Below are positions 17,746 to 27,286 of a stretch of DNA of 54,750 nt, in pieces. A program made the translations under genes and the position numbers. Each line of letters begins with the position of its first letter. Within the stretch, counting starts at the first letter, position 1. The DNA is from MGBC131033 sp910585655. GTDB taxonomy: Bacteria > Bacillota > Clostridia > Lachnospirales > Lachnospiraceae. The stretch spans positions 1 through 54,750 of the forward strand of contig CATBCG010000009.1 in assembly GCA_949502025.1 (NCBI GenBank). Reading direction: 5' to 3'. Below the pieces are notes generated by a model. That model made no database searches and was not told where the DNA came from. It saw nothing but the letters and a program-made list of their open reading frames with translations.

Positions 17746-17819
17746 ATTTTCATCCAAAATCCAATGTTACATCTTATCCAATTTTATACTCTTTTTATAA
17801 TTTCAGACAAACAATAACC

Positions 17820-17848
17820 TTGACATCACCTTTCCTCCCAGGTATAAT
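17820..17848 (+). promoter_or_regulatory. consensus SigA promoter of the TetR-ABC operon
   Basis: TTGACA (17820-17825), 17 bases, TATAAT (17843-17848): a perfect consensus promoter, as expected for a unit held down by a repressor. Confidence 0.85.
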
Positions 17849-17866
17849 CAAAACCAGTTTTTTCAT

Positions 17867-17880
17867 TGAGCAAACGCTCA
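17867..17880 (+). promoter_or_regulatory. TetR-type operator
   Basis: Inverted repeat TGAGC-AAAC-GCTCA at about +12 to +25 of the predicted transcript, 28 bp before the TetR gene. The spacing and TGAGC/GCTCA arms are typical of TetR-family sites, so autoregulation is likely. Confidence 0.7.
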
Positions 17881-17907
17881 GTCAATATGTAAGAGAGGAG
17901 GTTTCAA

Positions 17908-18573
17908 ATGAATACAACACCTCCTTCTAAAATGACTTCGCGGCAGGAACAGGCTTCCGAAACCAAAAAGAAGCTGATGAATTCTGCCTTGCAGCTCTTT
18001 TCCTCACAAGGCTGGGCAGGCACCCATACACGGGACATCACCCATGCCGCAGGAGTAGCCGACAGTCTGCTTTATCACTACTTTCCTGGCGGAAAACGGG
18101 CGTTGCTGGAAGCCATTTTAGAAGAACATACCAAAGAGATTTTACAGGAAGTAAACTTACAGCACGAGCGTCTCGAAACTCTTCCTCTACGAGAAGCGCT
18201 AGAAGAGTTTTATGTGACGGCAGAAGCTATTTTTATCCGACATGCAAAGGTACTCCGTATTTTTCTTTTGGAGCCAAAGGTACGGGAGTTTGTAAAAGAG
18301 AGCGGAATCCTCCGTCCCCTTCCAGAAAGCAGAGCCTGGTTTCCGCAGTTTTTACGGCGTAAGGCAGAGCAAGGTGAAATCCGGGAATTCGATTACGAAG
18401 CCGCGACGGAAACGCTCGCCGCAGTTCTGACAAGCGACCTGATATTAAAGGTTCTCGGTCATAAAAATACCTGCTGTCATGATACGGCGTTCCGACGCCG
18501 CTTCTTAGACTATCAGCTCAGTTTATGGCAGCCGCTTCCAAATGCTGCGCCAGATTCCGCTGAATCTAGTTAG
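17908..18573 (+). CDS. TetR/AcrR family repressor
   Basis: The 221-residue product has the N-terminal TetR HTH (about 15-62: KLMNSALQLFSSQGWAGTHT, ITHAAGVADSLLYHYFPGGK) and a helical ligand-binding C-terminus. AGAGAGGAGG precedes the ATG. It is the first gene of a two-gene unit with the large ABC protein 35 bp downstream; the inverted repeat at 17867-17880 is its probable operator. By analogy it senses a toxic compound or lipid exported by that ABC protein; the ligand is unknown. Confidence 0.92.
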   Translation: MNTTPPSKMTSRQEQASETKKKLMNSALQLFSSQGWAGTHTRDITHAAGVADSLLYHYFPGGKRALLEAILEEHTKEILQEVNLQHERLETLPLREALEEFYVTAEAIFIRHAKVLRIFLLEPKVREFVKESGILRPLPESRAWFPQFLRRKAEQGEIREFDYEAATETLAAVLTSDLILKVLGHKNTCCHDTAFRRRFLDYQLSLWQPLPNAAPDSAESS

Positions 18574-18608
18574 CATTATTATATTTATTTTATAGAAAGG
18601 ATTGTACT

Positions 18609-21600
18609 ATGCTGCAACTTAAAAATATCCACAAGACCTACAAAACCGGGGATCTTGACGTCACTGCTTTAAAAAACGTCAGTCTTTCTTTCCGCGATCA
18701 TGAATTCGTCTCTATTTTAGGTCCTTCCGGCTGTGGAAAAACCACTTTATTGAATATCATCGGCGGTCTGGATCGCTATACCTCCGGCGATCTTGTTATC
18801 AACGGTCGTTCTACCAGCGAATATTCCGACGCCGAGTGGGACACCTACCGGAACCATTCTATTGGTTTCGTGTTCCAAAGCTACAACCTGATTCCTCACC
18901 AAAGCGTTCTTGCCAATGTCGAGCTTGCCTTGACGCTTTCCGGCGTTTCCAAGGTAGAACGCCGCCAGCGGGCGATCAGAGCCTTGCAGCAGGTAGGTCT
19001 GGGCGATCAGCTCCACAAACGTCCCTCTCAGATGTCCGGCGGACAGATGCAGCGTGTGGCGATTGCCCGCGCGCTTGTCAACGAACCGGATATCCTGCTG
19101 GCTGACGAGCCGACCGGCGCCCTGGATACCGCTACCAGTATCCAGATTATGGATCTGCTCAAAGAAATTTCCCACAATAAATTGATTATTATGGTCACGC
19201 ACAATCCAGAGTTGGCAGAACAATATTCCTCTCGGATCGTGCGGCTGCTGGATGGAGATATTGTAGGCGATACTATGCCGTATGACGGCGCCTCTGCCGC
19301 AGCTAAACAGTCTGCGGATAGCAGTCCTTCCGAACAGATGCATTCTTCTCCCAAAAAAGGCAAGCGTTCCATGTCCTTTTTGACCGCCTTGTCCCTGTCT
19401 GCCAACAATCTGCTGACCAAAAAAGGTCGAACGTTTATGACCGCCTTTGCCGGCAGCATCGGAATCATCGGCATTGCTCTGATTTTGGCGCTTTCTACCG
19501 GTGTGCAGACCTATATTGACGATGTGCAACGAGATACGCTTTCTTCTTATCCGATTACGATTTTAGAGGAAGAAACGGATATGACGTCCCTGCTCTCCTC
19601 TCTGTCCGGGCAGTCTGCAAACTCGGAAGAAGACGCACACGGACAGGACGCTGTTTATTCCAATTCCCAGATGTACGAAATGTTTAACGCGATTTTCAAT
19701 GCGGAAAAAACCGAAAACAACTTACAGGAATTTAAGAAATGGCTAGACGCAGAAATGCAGGAGGAAACGGCTGCTACCGATTTACGTAACTATGTCTCTT
19801 CCATTCAGTACCAATATAATGTCACCTTAAACACCTATGTCCAGAATGCAGACGGCGAATACATAAATACCGATCTGTCCAAGGCATTTATGGCTGCTAC
19901 CGGAAGTTCCGACGAGGAAGAAGCCAATCCGATGTATAGTATGATGTCCTCGCGAATGACAGGACTGAGACTATGGCAGGAAATTTTACCGGGTAACGAC
20001 GGCTCTCTTGTATCGGATATGATCAAAAAGCAATACGATCTTGTCTATGGTTCCTGGCCGGAAGCAGCCAATGAAATCCTGCTGATTTTAGACTCCAACC
20101 ATGAAATCAGCGATATCGCCTTTTATGCGCTCGGTCAGATTCCCCAAGAAGAAGTCAACGATAATTTAAGCTCTGTTATGAAACAAGAAGCAATTCCTGT
20201 CACCGACCGAAAGCTAAGCTATGAGGAAATCTGCGACATTACGTTTAAACTGCTCTTAAATACCGATTATTATGTCCCGTCTACTTCTAAAGCAGGTACT
20301 TGGGAATATATCGGAAACGACAAAAACCGTATGGAGCTTTTGATTGAAAACGGCTACGAGCTAAAAATATCCGGTATCGTCCGTCCTAATGAGGAAGCCG
20401 CCGCTACTGCGATTTCCGCTCCGTTTGCTTATACAAAAGCTCTAACCTCTTACATCATTGAACAGACCGACCAAAGTGAGCTGGTACAGGCGCAGCTTGA
20501 TCCGCAAAATGAAAATTTTGACGTGCTGACCGGGCTTCCTTTTCTGCTGACCGAGGAGGAACAGCTTGACGAAGCCAGGAAAGCGCAGGAAATCACGGAA
20601 TACTTCCAGACACTAACCGACCAGGGAAAATGCGAGGTTTATACCAAAATGCTTTCCACGCCGCCGGAGGACTACCTTACTCAGACAAAAGAACGCTACT
20701 TAGAACAATATCAAACTCGCGAGGATATGGAAAACCTGGTGTCTTCTGCTTATGAAATGGATTTGCAGACCGTTCAGGAATATCTGGCAGATTATACCGA
20801 CGACGAGCTTCGCTCGCTGTTAGAAGAGCAGCTTACAACGATGATCCAGGAGCAATATGCCGCCGAGGCAAAAAAGCAGATCGAGGCTATTCAAAACGCT
20901 CCGTCCGAAGAGGAATTGGCTGCTTTAAGCGCCAACATTCTTTCGCAGTTAGACGATACCCAAAAGCAAATCGGCTTTGTGATGGCAGACTGGACGGAGC
21001 ATACCTCCATGAGTCAGGAAGCGATTATGGCTTATCTGGCTGCCCTTCCGGCGGAGGAGCTAACGGCTGCCGTAAATGAAGTCGCCGCCAAAAAGGCTGC
21101 CGAATCCTACCAGCAATATGCCGGCTTAGACAAGGAAGCTGCTTATGCCAAAGTAGCTGCCGTCTTTGACAGTGAGGTTGCCGCAGCCACCAGTCAAGCT
21201 ATTCTTGCAGACTGGTATGACCAGTATATGCCGTCTACCATCTCCGGCTCTACCTATGCCGACAACCTGGAATTGCTTGGCGTCCTGGATCTGGAAGCTC
21301 CAAACGGCGTCAACATTTATGCGGATACATTTGAAGATAAAGATGCTATTTCCAAGCTGATCGAGCAGTACAATAAAACGGCTTCCGAGGAACATCAGAT
21401 CAAATATACCGACTACGTTGCCCTGCTGATGTCCGGCGTCACTGGTATTATCAACGCAGTTTCCTACGGCTTAATCGCCTTTGTAGGTATTTCATTGGTG
21501 GTTTCCTCGATTATGATCGGCATTATCACTTACATTTCCGTACTGGAGCGTACCAAAGAAATCGGAATTCTTCGTTCCATCGGCGCCTCCAAACGGGATA

Positions 21601-21863
21601 TTTCCAGAGTATTTAACGCGGAAACCGTAATCATCGGATTTTCCGCCGGGGCTATCGGGATTATCGTTTCACTTTTAATCTGTATTCCGATCAACCTTCT
21701 GATTCACTACCTGACCGGAATCTATTCGATTAACGCCCAACTTCCGGTCGCCGCCTGTATCATACTGATCGCCATCAGCATGATACTGACACTGATTGCC
21801 GGATTGATACCGGCAGGCGTTGCTGCCAGAAAAGATCCGGTGGAGGCGTTGCGTTCGGAATAA
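18609..21863 (+). CDS. fused ABC ATPase - FtsX/MacB-type permease
   Basis: This 1084-residue protein joins a MacB/LolD-type ATPase to a permease. The ATPase has Walker A GPSGCGKT (38-45), signature MSGGQ (142-146), Walker B DILLADEP (161-168) and the switch His in MVTHNPE. A membrane helix lies at about 273-298; a large extracellular region of about 640 residues follows (acidic, helical, for example 700-860), then three C-terminal membrane helices (about 955-1075) with the FtsX motif ERTKEIGILRSIGASKRDI. It probably uses the mechanotransmission mechanism rather than classical import, exporting peptides, drugs or lipids. The extracellular insert is far larger than in standard MacB (about 650 residues in total). 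Regulated by the upstream TetR gene. Confidence 0.9.
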   Translation: MLQLKNIHKTYKTGDLDVTALKNVSLSFRDHEFVSILGPSGCGKTTLLNIIGGLDRYTSGDLVINGRSTSEYSDAEWDTYRNHSIGFVFQSYNLIPHQSVLANVELALTLSGVSKVERRQRAIRALQQVGLGDQLHKRPSQMSGGQMQRVAIARALVNEPDILLADEPTGALDTATSIQIMDLLKEISHNKLIIMVTHNPELAEQYSSRIVRLLDGDIVGDTMPYDGASAAAKQSADSSPSEQMHSSPKKGKRSMSFLTALSLSANNLLTKKGRTFMTAFAGSIGIIGIALILALSTGVQTYIDDVQRDTLSSYPITILEEETDMTSLLSSLSGQSANSEEDAHGQDAVYSNSQMYEMFNAIFNAEKTENNLQEFKKWLDAEMQEETAATDLRNYVSSIQYQYNVTLNTYVQNADGEYINTDLSKAFMAATGSSDEEEANPMYSMMSSRMTGLRLWQEILPGNDGSLVSDMIKKQYDLVYGSWPEAANEILLILDSNHEISDIAFYALGQIPQEEVNDNLSSVMKQEAIPVTDRKLSYEEICDITFKLLLNTDYYVPSTSKAGTWEYIGNDKNRMELLIENGYELKISGIVRPNEEAAATAISAPFAYTKALTSYIIEQTDQSELVQAQLDPQNENFDVLTGLPFLLTEEEQLDEARKAQEITEYFQTLTDQGKCEVYTKMLSTPPEDYLTQTKERYLEQYQTREDMENLVSSAYEMDLQTVQEYLADYTDDELRSLLEEQLTTMIQEQYAAEAKKQIEAIQNAPSEEELAALSANILSQLDDTQKQIGFVMADWTEHTSMSQEAIMAYLAALPAEELTAAVNEVAAKKAAESYQQYAGLDKEAAYAKVAAVFDSEVAAATSQAILADWYDQYMPSTISGSTYADNLELLGVLDLEAPNGVNIYADTFEDKDAISKLIEQYNKTASEEHQIKYTDYVALLMSGVTGIINAVSYGLIAFVGISLVVSSIMIGIITYISVLERTKEIGILRSIGASKRDISRVFNAETVIIGFSAGAIGIIVSLLICIPINLLIHYLTGIYSINAQLPVAACIILIAISMILTLIAGLIPAGVAARKDPVEALRSE

Positions 21864-21870
21864 ACAGTCA

Positions 21871-21898
21871 AGGGCGGCGGGATAGTCACCGCCGCCCT
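21871..21898 (+). terminator. terminator of the TetR-ABC operon
   Basis: Perfect 10-bp stem AGGGCGGCGG/CCGCCGCCCT with an 8-base loop, 8 bp after the ABC stop codon. The following T-run is weak. Confidence 0.7.
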
Positions 21899-21977
21899 AC
21901 TCTCGTCTTTCATCAGACCGATAAACTGGAAGCTGTCATTCTGACACTAAGCCAGTTACAATACAACCTGCATTTGG

Positions 21978-24900
21978 TTAGCAAATTTCCAGCGAACTTC
22001 CTTGTTCGCTGTTTTTCACTCTGATTTTCTGCGGAATGTTCTCCTCTAGTTTCCCGACATGGGAAATGATTCCTACCAGACATTTGCCCGCTGTTAGCTG
22101 ATTCAGCGCTTCCAACGCCATATCTAAAGTACCGTTGTCCAGAGATCCAAATCCTTCGTCAATAAACAGGGCGTCCAGCCTCTTGCTGCCTGTATGGCTC
22201 TGCACCACGTCAGACAGTCCCAACGCCAGAGACAGGGATACCAGAAAGGACTCTCCACCGGATAGAGACTTAGAATCCCGCCGCTTCCCGGTCGCCATAT
22301 CCAATACTTCCATCTCAAGCCCTGCCTTTGCAGCTTTATGACCTGCGCTGATCTGGTGAATCAATTCATATTTCCCGCCGCTCATCGTATGCAGCCGCCG
22401 GTTTGCCATTTCCAGAACCTCCCGGAACACGGTTCCCATCACATACCGGTCAAAGCTCAGCTTACCTCCTTCGCCGCTGGTACCTATCGCCAGGTCGGCA
22501 AGCCGATTTAACCTCTGCCATGCCGGTTCTGACTTTATCAGCTCCGCTTTCGCCCTGGAAACCTTTTTTGCGGTAAGACGATGATTTTCCAATAGTTGTT
22601 CCTGTTTGCTGCAAGCGGTATTTGCAGCAAGAAAATCGCTATCCGCCTGTTTGATCTGATTCTCAAGCTCTGTCAAATCCGTGTATACAAGCCCTTCTGT
22701 CTGTTTCGACAATTCCTCCAATCGTTCCTTTACACTTTTTCGCTTGCTGCGGTATTCCTCTAACCTTGCTTGCTGCTCTCTTAGCCATGCTTCTCCACCC
22801 TGGTCTCCAATCGGGTGCAGCGCCCGCTTCGCATCCTCCAACGTCAGAAAACCGTTCTGTGACAGCGTATGTTTTAGTGCGGCTTCTGCATTCCTTTTCT
22901 CCTGCTCCTGCCCAGGCAAAAGCTCCTGCATATGAACCAGACTGCCTTGTGTGGTATTTCGTTCTTTCTTTCCCTTGTCTAACGCCTTCTGATTCTCGTC
23001 AACCTGCTTCTGCAAACGGGCTTGTTCTTTTTCCCTGGAACGGATTTGCTCATTGGCTGCTTTTTTGTCCGGAAAGTTTAGCTGCCCTTGCAGTATGTGG
23101 ATTTCCGTATCCAGTTCCTTGAGCGCGAGTTCCTGCTCTCTAAGTTCCTCTTCCCAATCGGAACTCCTTTTTTCCAGTTCCTTGAGACTGGCTTCCTTCT
23201 GTTTTTGCAGTTCCTCTAATTCCTTGCTGCGCTTTTGTTTGTTGACTGCCTCCTCCAATGTCTCCTTCGCGTTGGCTTCTGTTTTGGAAAAAGAATCCAT
23301 CTGACGGGCAAGATAGCCGTCCGATGCCAGGCTGCCCCAGTCCGGGCAGTCCAAAAGCGCCTGCGCCTCCCGCAGAATAGCCTCTTTCTCTGCATTGATG
23401 GTGGCGTGCAGCTTCTCTGCTATCCCTTCCTGTCTTCCGCGTTCCTGCTCTTTTTTTTCATACTCACGTTTTGCCGTATCCACTGCTGTTTTCGTCGGTG
23501 TTTTATCCGTAAGAATGGCAAAGCAGTGTTCTTGTCCCGTATGAAATCTGGAACGGCATACCGGGCATTCTGCCTCTCCCTGTCTGGCAAGGCTCTGTCG
23601 TAGTTCTTCCGCCAGAAGTCCCGCCTGCCCGCTGATAAACGCCTGGTATAAATCGTGATGGTGCTGTTCTGACTGAACTGCCTCTTTTGTCAAGGTTTCG
23701 AGGTTCTTTCTTTCTTTTGCAAGTTTTTTCTCCTCATCAAAGACTATGTTCATCCGATCCAAAAGAGCAGAGGAAAGCTTCTTGTTGTTCTGCGCCTCCT
23801 TGTAGCGATGCTCCAGTCTCACCACCTCTGCATCTATCCCTGCCAACTCAGACCGTTCTTTGATCAGCCCCTCCAAATACGCCTGTTCCTGCTCTGATTG
23901 CTTTTTTGCCTCTTCTTTCTTTTTCTTCGTGTTCTGAATCCGCTCTTTTATCTTTTTTGTCGTTTCTTGTCTGGTTTCTAATTCCTCGTATTTTGGCAGG
24001 ATATCCTTCAGGTTTTGGATTTCCGTATGATATCTTTGGATTTCTTCTTTCGCACTGCTATCCTTATCAACTATCATCTGCGCTTTTCTGAGCCGCTCGT
24101 TCTGCTGTTCCAAAAGCTCCTGTAAGTTCCCGATATCTTCCTTTGTTCTGCCCAGTAACTGCGCCGCCTTATGAACCAAAGCCCATTTCGGCTGAATCTG
24201 ATGCAGGGCTTTCTCGACGGCATCATACTCCGTCTGTAGCTGATCCATGGCATCCTTCTGTGCTTCCAGTTCGGCAAGCTGCCCTCTTTTGCTCCTCTGC
24301 TCTTCGATCAGTTGATTGTTTCCTTTGGCAGCTCCTTTCTGTTTATCCAGTTCGCTCTTTTGATTACTGAATCTATCGCGGGTTTCTTTTAGCTCCTCCA
24401 AGCAACACTCATCCGCCCCTATCAGCTCATTCAAATGCTCTACCAGATCCGGATGCTCCGGAAGATACCGCTCCCATCCGCCGTTCTCGCTTTCCTCCGG
24501 AAGCCGGAAAAAATCCTGCATCGTATCTTCTACGCATTTTATATGCTCGTTTCTCTCTTTTTTCAGTGTCTCTCTTGCCATACCGAGCAATTCCTGATAC
24601 CGAACATAAGCAGAATTATCAAACAACTTTCCTAAAATTTCATTTTTCTTTTCACTGTTTGCATCTAAAAATTCCTTAAACTTTCCCTGCGCCAACATCA
24701 CGATTTTATGGAACTGCTCTGCAGTCAGCCCCAGCAGGCTTTCACAGCGTTTTGTTACTTTCTCCGCTCCCTCTATCGGATCCTTTTCTGGTTCCCATAA
24801 AGTTGCTTTTTGTGTTGGAAGATTAAATTGATCGATGCTTCCGCGTTTTTTCGAGTAGTGAATCGTTCGGGTAACGGTATATTCCTTGTTATCCTGCCAA

Positions 24901-25142
24901 AATTTCAAGGTAACTATCGTATCCCCCGACTTATCTACAAAGTCACAGTGCAGCATGTCCGTTTTACGGTCGCCGCTTGCCTCTCCGTAAAGAGCAAACA
25001 TAATCGCATCGAAAATCGTCGTCTTTCCAGCCCCGGTGTCTCCCGTAATCAGGTAAAGCCCGTCGTTCAAACGTTCAAAATCGACCGATGTTTTTTTCGC
25101 ATAGGAACCAAACGCGGTCATTTCCAAGAAAATTGGTTTCAT
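21978..25142 (-). CDS. sbcC: exonuclease SbcC (Rad50-like ATPase)
   Basis: SbcC with SbcD forms the Mre11-Rad50-type complex that opens DNA hairpins and processes ends. The 1054-residue product has Walker A GDTGAGKTT (34-42), two very long coiled coils (about 190-480 and 560-860) around the zinc hook CPVC (in GEAECPVCRSRFH), and a C-terminal ABC half with signature LSGGESF and Walker B LDALFIDEGFGSLD. Length is normal. It overlaps sbcD by 4 bp (ATGA), so it is translationally coupled to it. It ends the leftward unit that begins with the Rpn-family gene. Confidence 0.96.
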   Translation of the reverse strand: MKPIFLEMTAFGSYAKKTSVDFERLNDGLYLITGDTGAGKTTIFDAIMFALYGEASGDRKTDMLHCDFVDKSGDTIVTLKFWQDNKEYTVTRTIHYSKKRGSIDQFNLPTQKATLWEPEKDPIEGAEKVTKRCESLLGLTAEQFHKIVMLAQGKFKEFLDANSEKKNEILGKLFDNSAYVRYQELLGMARETLKKERNEHIKCVEDTMQDFFRLPEESENGGWERYLPEHPDLVEHLNELIGADECCLEELKETRDRFSNQKSELDKQKGAAKGNNQLIEEQRSKRGQLAELEAQKDAMDQLQTEYDAVEKALHQIQPKWALVHKAAQLLGRTKEDIGNLQELLEQQNERLRKAQMIVDKDSSAKEEIQRYHTEIQNLKDILPKYEELETRQETTKKIKERIQNTKKKKEEAKKQSEQEQAYLEGLIKERSELAGIDAEVVRLEHRYKEAQNNKKLSSALLDRMNIVFDEEKKLAKERKNLETLTKEAVQSEQHHHDLYQAFISGQAGLLAEELRQSLARQGEAECPVCRSRFHTGQEHCFAILTDKTPTKTAVDTAKREYEKKEQERGRQEGIAEKLHATINAEKEAILREAQALLDCPDWGSLASDGYLARQMDSFSKTEANAKETLEEAVNKQKRSKELEELQKQKEASLKELEKRSSDWEEELREQELALKELDTEIHILQGQLNFPDKKAANEQIRSREKEQARLQKQVDENQKALDKGKKERNTTQGSLVHMQELLPGQEQEKRNAEAALKHTLSQNGFLTLEDAKRALHPIGDQGGEAWLREQQARLEEYRSKRKSVKERLEELSKQTEGLVYTDLTELENQIKQADSDFLAANTACSKQEQLLENHRLTAKKVSRAKAELIKSEPAWQRLNRLADLAIGTSGEGGKLSFDRYVMGTVFREVLEMANRRLHTMSGGKYELIHQISAGHKAAKAGLEMEVLDMATGKRRDSKSLSGGESFLVSLSLALGLSDVVQSHTGSKRLDALFIDEGFGSLDNGTLDMALEALNQLTAGKCLVGIISHVGKLEENIPQKIRVKNSEQGSSLEIC

Positions 25143-26368
25143 TCTGCATCCTCCTGTTCCAGCGCAAATTTCCGCAGTTCCTCCGCCTGGCAGGAAATAT
25201 CCGACTCCGCCTGACGCATCTGCTCTCCTGCAAAACGAAGCAATTCCTGCTCCTGTGGATCAGGAGTCTTTCCGCCAAACCGCTCGGTATAAAACTCCGC
25301 AAACAACTCTTCTATCGCCAGTTCCTCCGCTGTGCCGGACGGAGCAGCAGAAGGCATCGCCTGGAACTGGTTATATTCAGACGTTACTTCCATCACGACG
25401 CTGCCTCGCTTTTCAAACAGCTCTCGGAAAAAATGATAGATGTTCGGTTCATTCCGCCGATCGGTCAGCACAATCCGGACGTATTCACCCTGAGTCGTAT
25501 TCTGAAGCTCCTCCGCCCGGATCGTTTCATACGCTCCCCGGATCTCCCGCATCGGATGCAATGGTTCGATGCTCTTTGTCTCTATGTTCGGTAGAGTTCC
25601 CTTAGCGCCTAATTCCACGAGAATCGGTCCTTTGACTGGCTGCTTTGTCTCGTTAAAGTGATAGCACAAAGGAGAGCCGGCATAACGGATCGTCTCCCGT
25701 CCGACCGGATAAGAAGAATGGATATGCCCTAACGCCACATAGTCAAATCCCTCAAAGACGCTGTAATCCACCTGTCCTACGCCTCCTACCATAGATTCCG
25801 ACCCGCCACGGGTGCTTTCCTGACCGTTTGCTGTGACATTTTGATGCGCTATCAGGACATTTCTTTGGGAAAAGTCAATCTTTTGCAGCTCTAATAATCT
25901 TCTGACCGCAGTATCATAGTCCCGAATACTCTCGTCCTCCAGCCTTTGCGCCACAAGACTGGGAAAAATATACGGCATCAGCCAGAAATTGACCGGTCCC
26001 TCCTGATCCGAAAGGGTCACACAGGGAAGCTCCTTAGAAAGTACACCCGAAATATGTATCCTCTGTTTTGCCAGCAGACTGCCGCCAAACGACAAACGCT
26101 GACCGGAATCATGATTTCCTGCAACGATAATAACCGGGATTTCTTTCTCTGCCAGGTCTGTGATCATACTATCTAGCAATGCCACTGCTTCGCCAGAAGG
26201 AGAGCTTCTGTCATAAACATCCCCCGCGATCACAATGACATCCGGCTGAATTTCACAAACCAACTGCAAAAAGCGCTCTACCCAAACCGGCTGGTCTCCC
26301 TTTTCCAGCAAAGAAACACCATAGATAGATTTTCCAAAGTGCAGATCTGCCAAGTGTAAAAATTTCAT
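25139..26368 (-). CDS. sbcD: exonuclease SbcD (Mre11-like nuclease)
   Basis: The 409-residue product has all Mre11-type metallophosphoesterase motifs: DLHFG (8-12), GDVYD, GNHD and GHIH (in VALGHIHSSYPV), followed by a capping domain and a C-terminal extension of about 80 residues that should contact SbcC. AAAGGAG lies before the ATG. It starts only 12 bp after the SGNH hydrolase gene and overlaps sbcC, so it sits inside the same apparent operon as carbohydrate genes, which is unusual. Confidence 0.96.
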   Translation of the reverse strand: MKFLHLADLHFGKSIYGVSLLEKGDQPVWVERFLQLVCEIQPDVIVIAGDVYDRSSPSGEAVALLDSMITDLAEKEIPVIIVAGNHDSGQRLSFGGSLLAKQRIHISGVLSKELPCVTLSDQEGPVNFWLMPYIFPSLVAQRLEDESIRDYDTAVRRLLELQKIDFSQRNVLIAHQNVTANGQESTRGGSESMVGGVGQVDYSVFEGFDYVALGHIHSSYPVGRETIRYAGSPLCYHFNETKQPVKGPILVELGAKGTLPNIETKSIEPLHPMREIRGAYETIRAEELQNTTQGEYVRIVLTDRRNEPNIYHFFRELFEKRGSVVMEVTSEYNQFQAMPSAAPSGTAEELAIEELFAEFYTERFGGKTPDPQEQELLRFAGEQMRQAESDISCQAEELRKFALEQEDAE

Positions 26369-26380
26369 AAATTTGCTCCT

Positions 26381-27262
26381 TTACTCAAACAGTTTCATCA
26401 AGGTAATGGCGTACACCTCATGTCCTTCTACGCCCGGATGGTTAATCCCGTTTGCCAGCAGCTCCTTCCACGGGCAGCCTGCTTCTCTTGCTGCCTCCCA
26501 AACCGCATAAGTATCCGCCAGGCAAACTTCCTCCTCTGCCGCTAGTTCCCGGATGGCTTGTACCCGTTCCGGGGTGGTCGGCTCCGGAGCGTTTTCGCCG
26601 CCAAATAACGTATTCGGCAAATCTCCGTTCGGCGTCAGCAAAATAATATCCGCCTCGGTTTCCTCCTTGATTCGCCGTACCAGCTTCCGAAGCACCTCTT
26701 TATACTCCGCGGTCGTCCCCAGGCGGGCATCCCAGTTAAGAGAACCGTTGATCAGTACCAAATCCGGCTGATAGCGGATCACGTCCCGCTCTGCCCTGGC
26801 AGACATCTGGATTAGATTGTCCCCGGCAATTCCGGCGTTAATCGCGCTGACGGAAGTCAGTTCATAGCGATCGATCAACGCATAACGGAATTTTTCCAAA
26901 TAGCTCTCACGGGAATCCGTAATCTCCACCGGCGGACGCTTCCGCTGCTTCGTTCCCTCCTCCGAAACGTTCTCTTCCTGCGCCTTTTTTAAAAACGCCT
27001 TTAATTCCTTTGGAGCGCTTGGTAGCAGACTTTCAAAATGCCCTGCCGTTACGCTGTCTCCCAACGCTACCATCACCGGATTTTTCCGCTCCAGTCCGTT
27101 TTCATCTAAGCCCATTCCGGACAGCATTCCAATACTCCCCTGATTGGTCCGCATCTTTTCCATAAATCGTTCCGGCTTTACCGGACTGACGCAAGGCATT
27201 TTTCTGGCACACTCTAAAAATTTATCCGCATATGGCTGGCGGGTACGAAATGTTGTTTTCAT
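26381..27262 (-). CDS. SGNH/GDSL-type hydrolase (possible carbohydrate esterase)
   Basis: The 293-residue product has SGNH features: VMVALGDSVTAG with the nucleophile Ser70, the glycine block NAGIAGDNL and the asparagine block LINGSLNWDA. The His block reads NGINHPG with His275, but the usual Asp three residues before it is Gly, so the triad may use another residue. There is no signal peptide. It lies 24 bp after the GH78 rhamnosidase, which suggests deacetylation of rhamnose-containing oligosaccharides in the cytoplasm. The substrate is inference. Confidence 0.78.
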   Translation of the reverse strand: MKTTFRTRQPYADKFLECARKMPCVSPVKPERFMEKMRTNQGSIGMLSGMGLDENGLERKNPVMVALGDSVTAGHFESLLPSAPKELKAFLKKAQEENVSEEGTKQRKRPPVEITDSRESYLEKFRYALIDRYELTSVSAINAGIAGDNLIQMSARAERDVIRYQPDLVLINGSLNWDARLGTTAEYKEVLRKLVRRIKEETEADIILLTPNGDLPNTLFGGENAPEPTTPERVQAIRELAAEEEVCLADTYAVWEAAREAGCPWKELLANGINHPGVEGHEVYAITLMKLFE

Positions 27263-27286
27263 TTTTTATCTCCCTTTTTTCTTTGA

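Noticed and set aside
18747..19529. 260-codon frame antisense to the ABC ATPase
   Set aside because: It is a shadow frame of a clearly conserved ATPase domain with no start signals.
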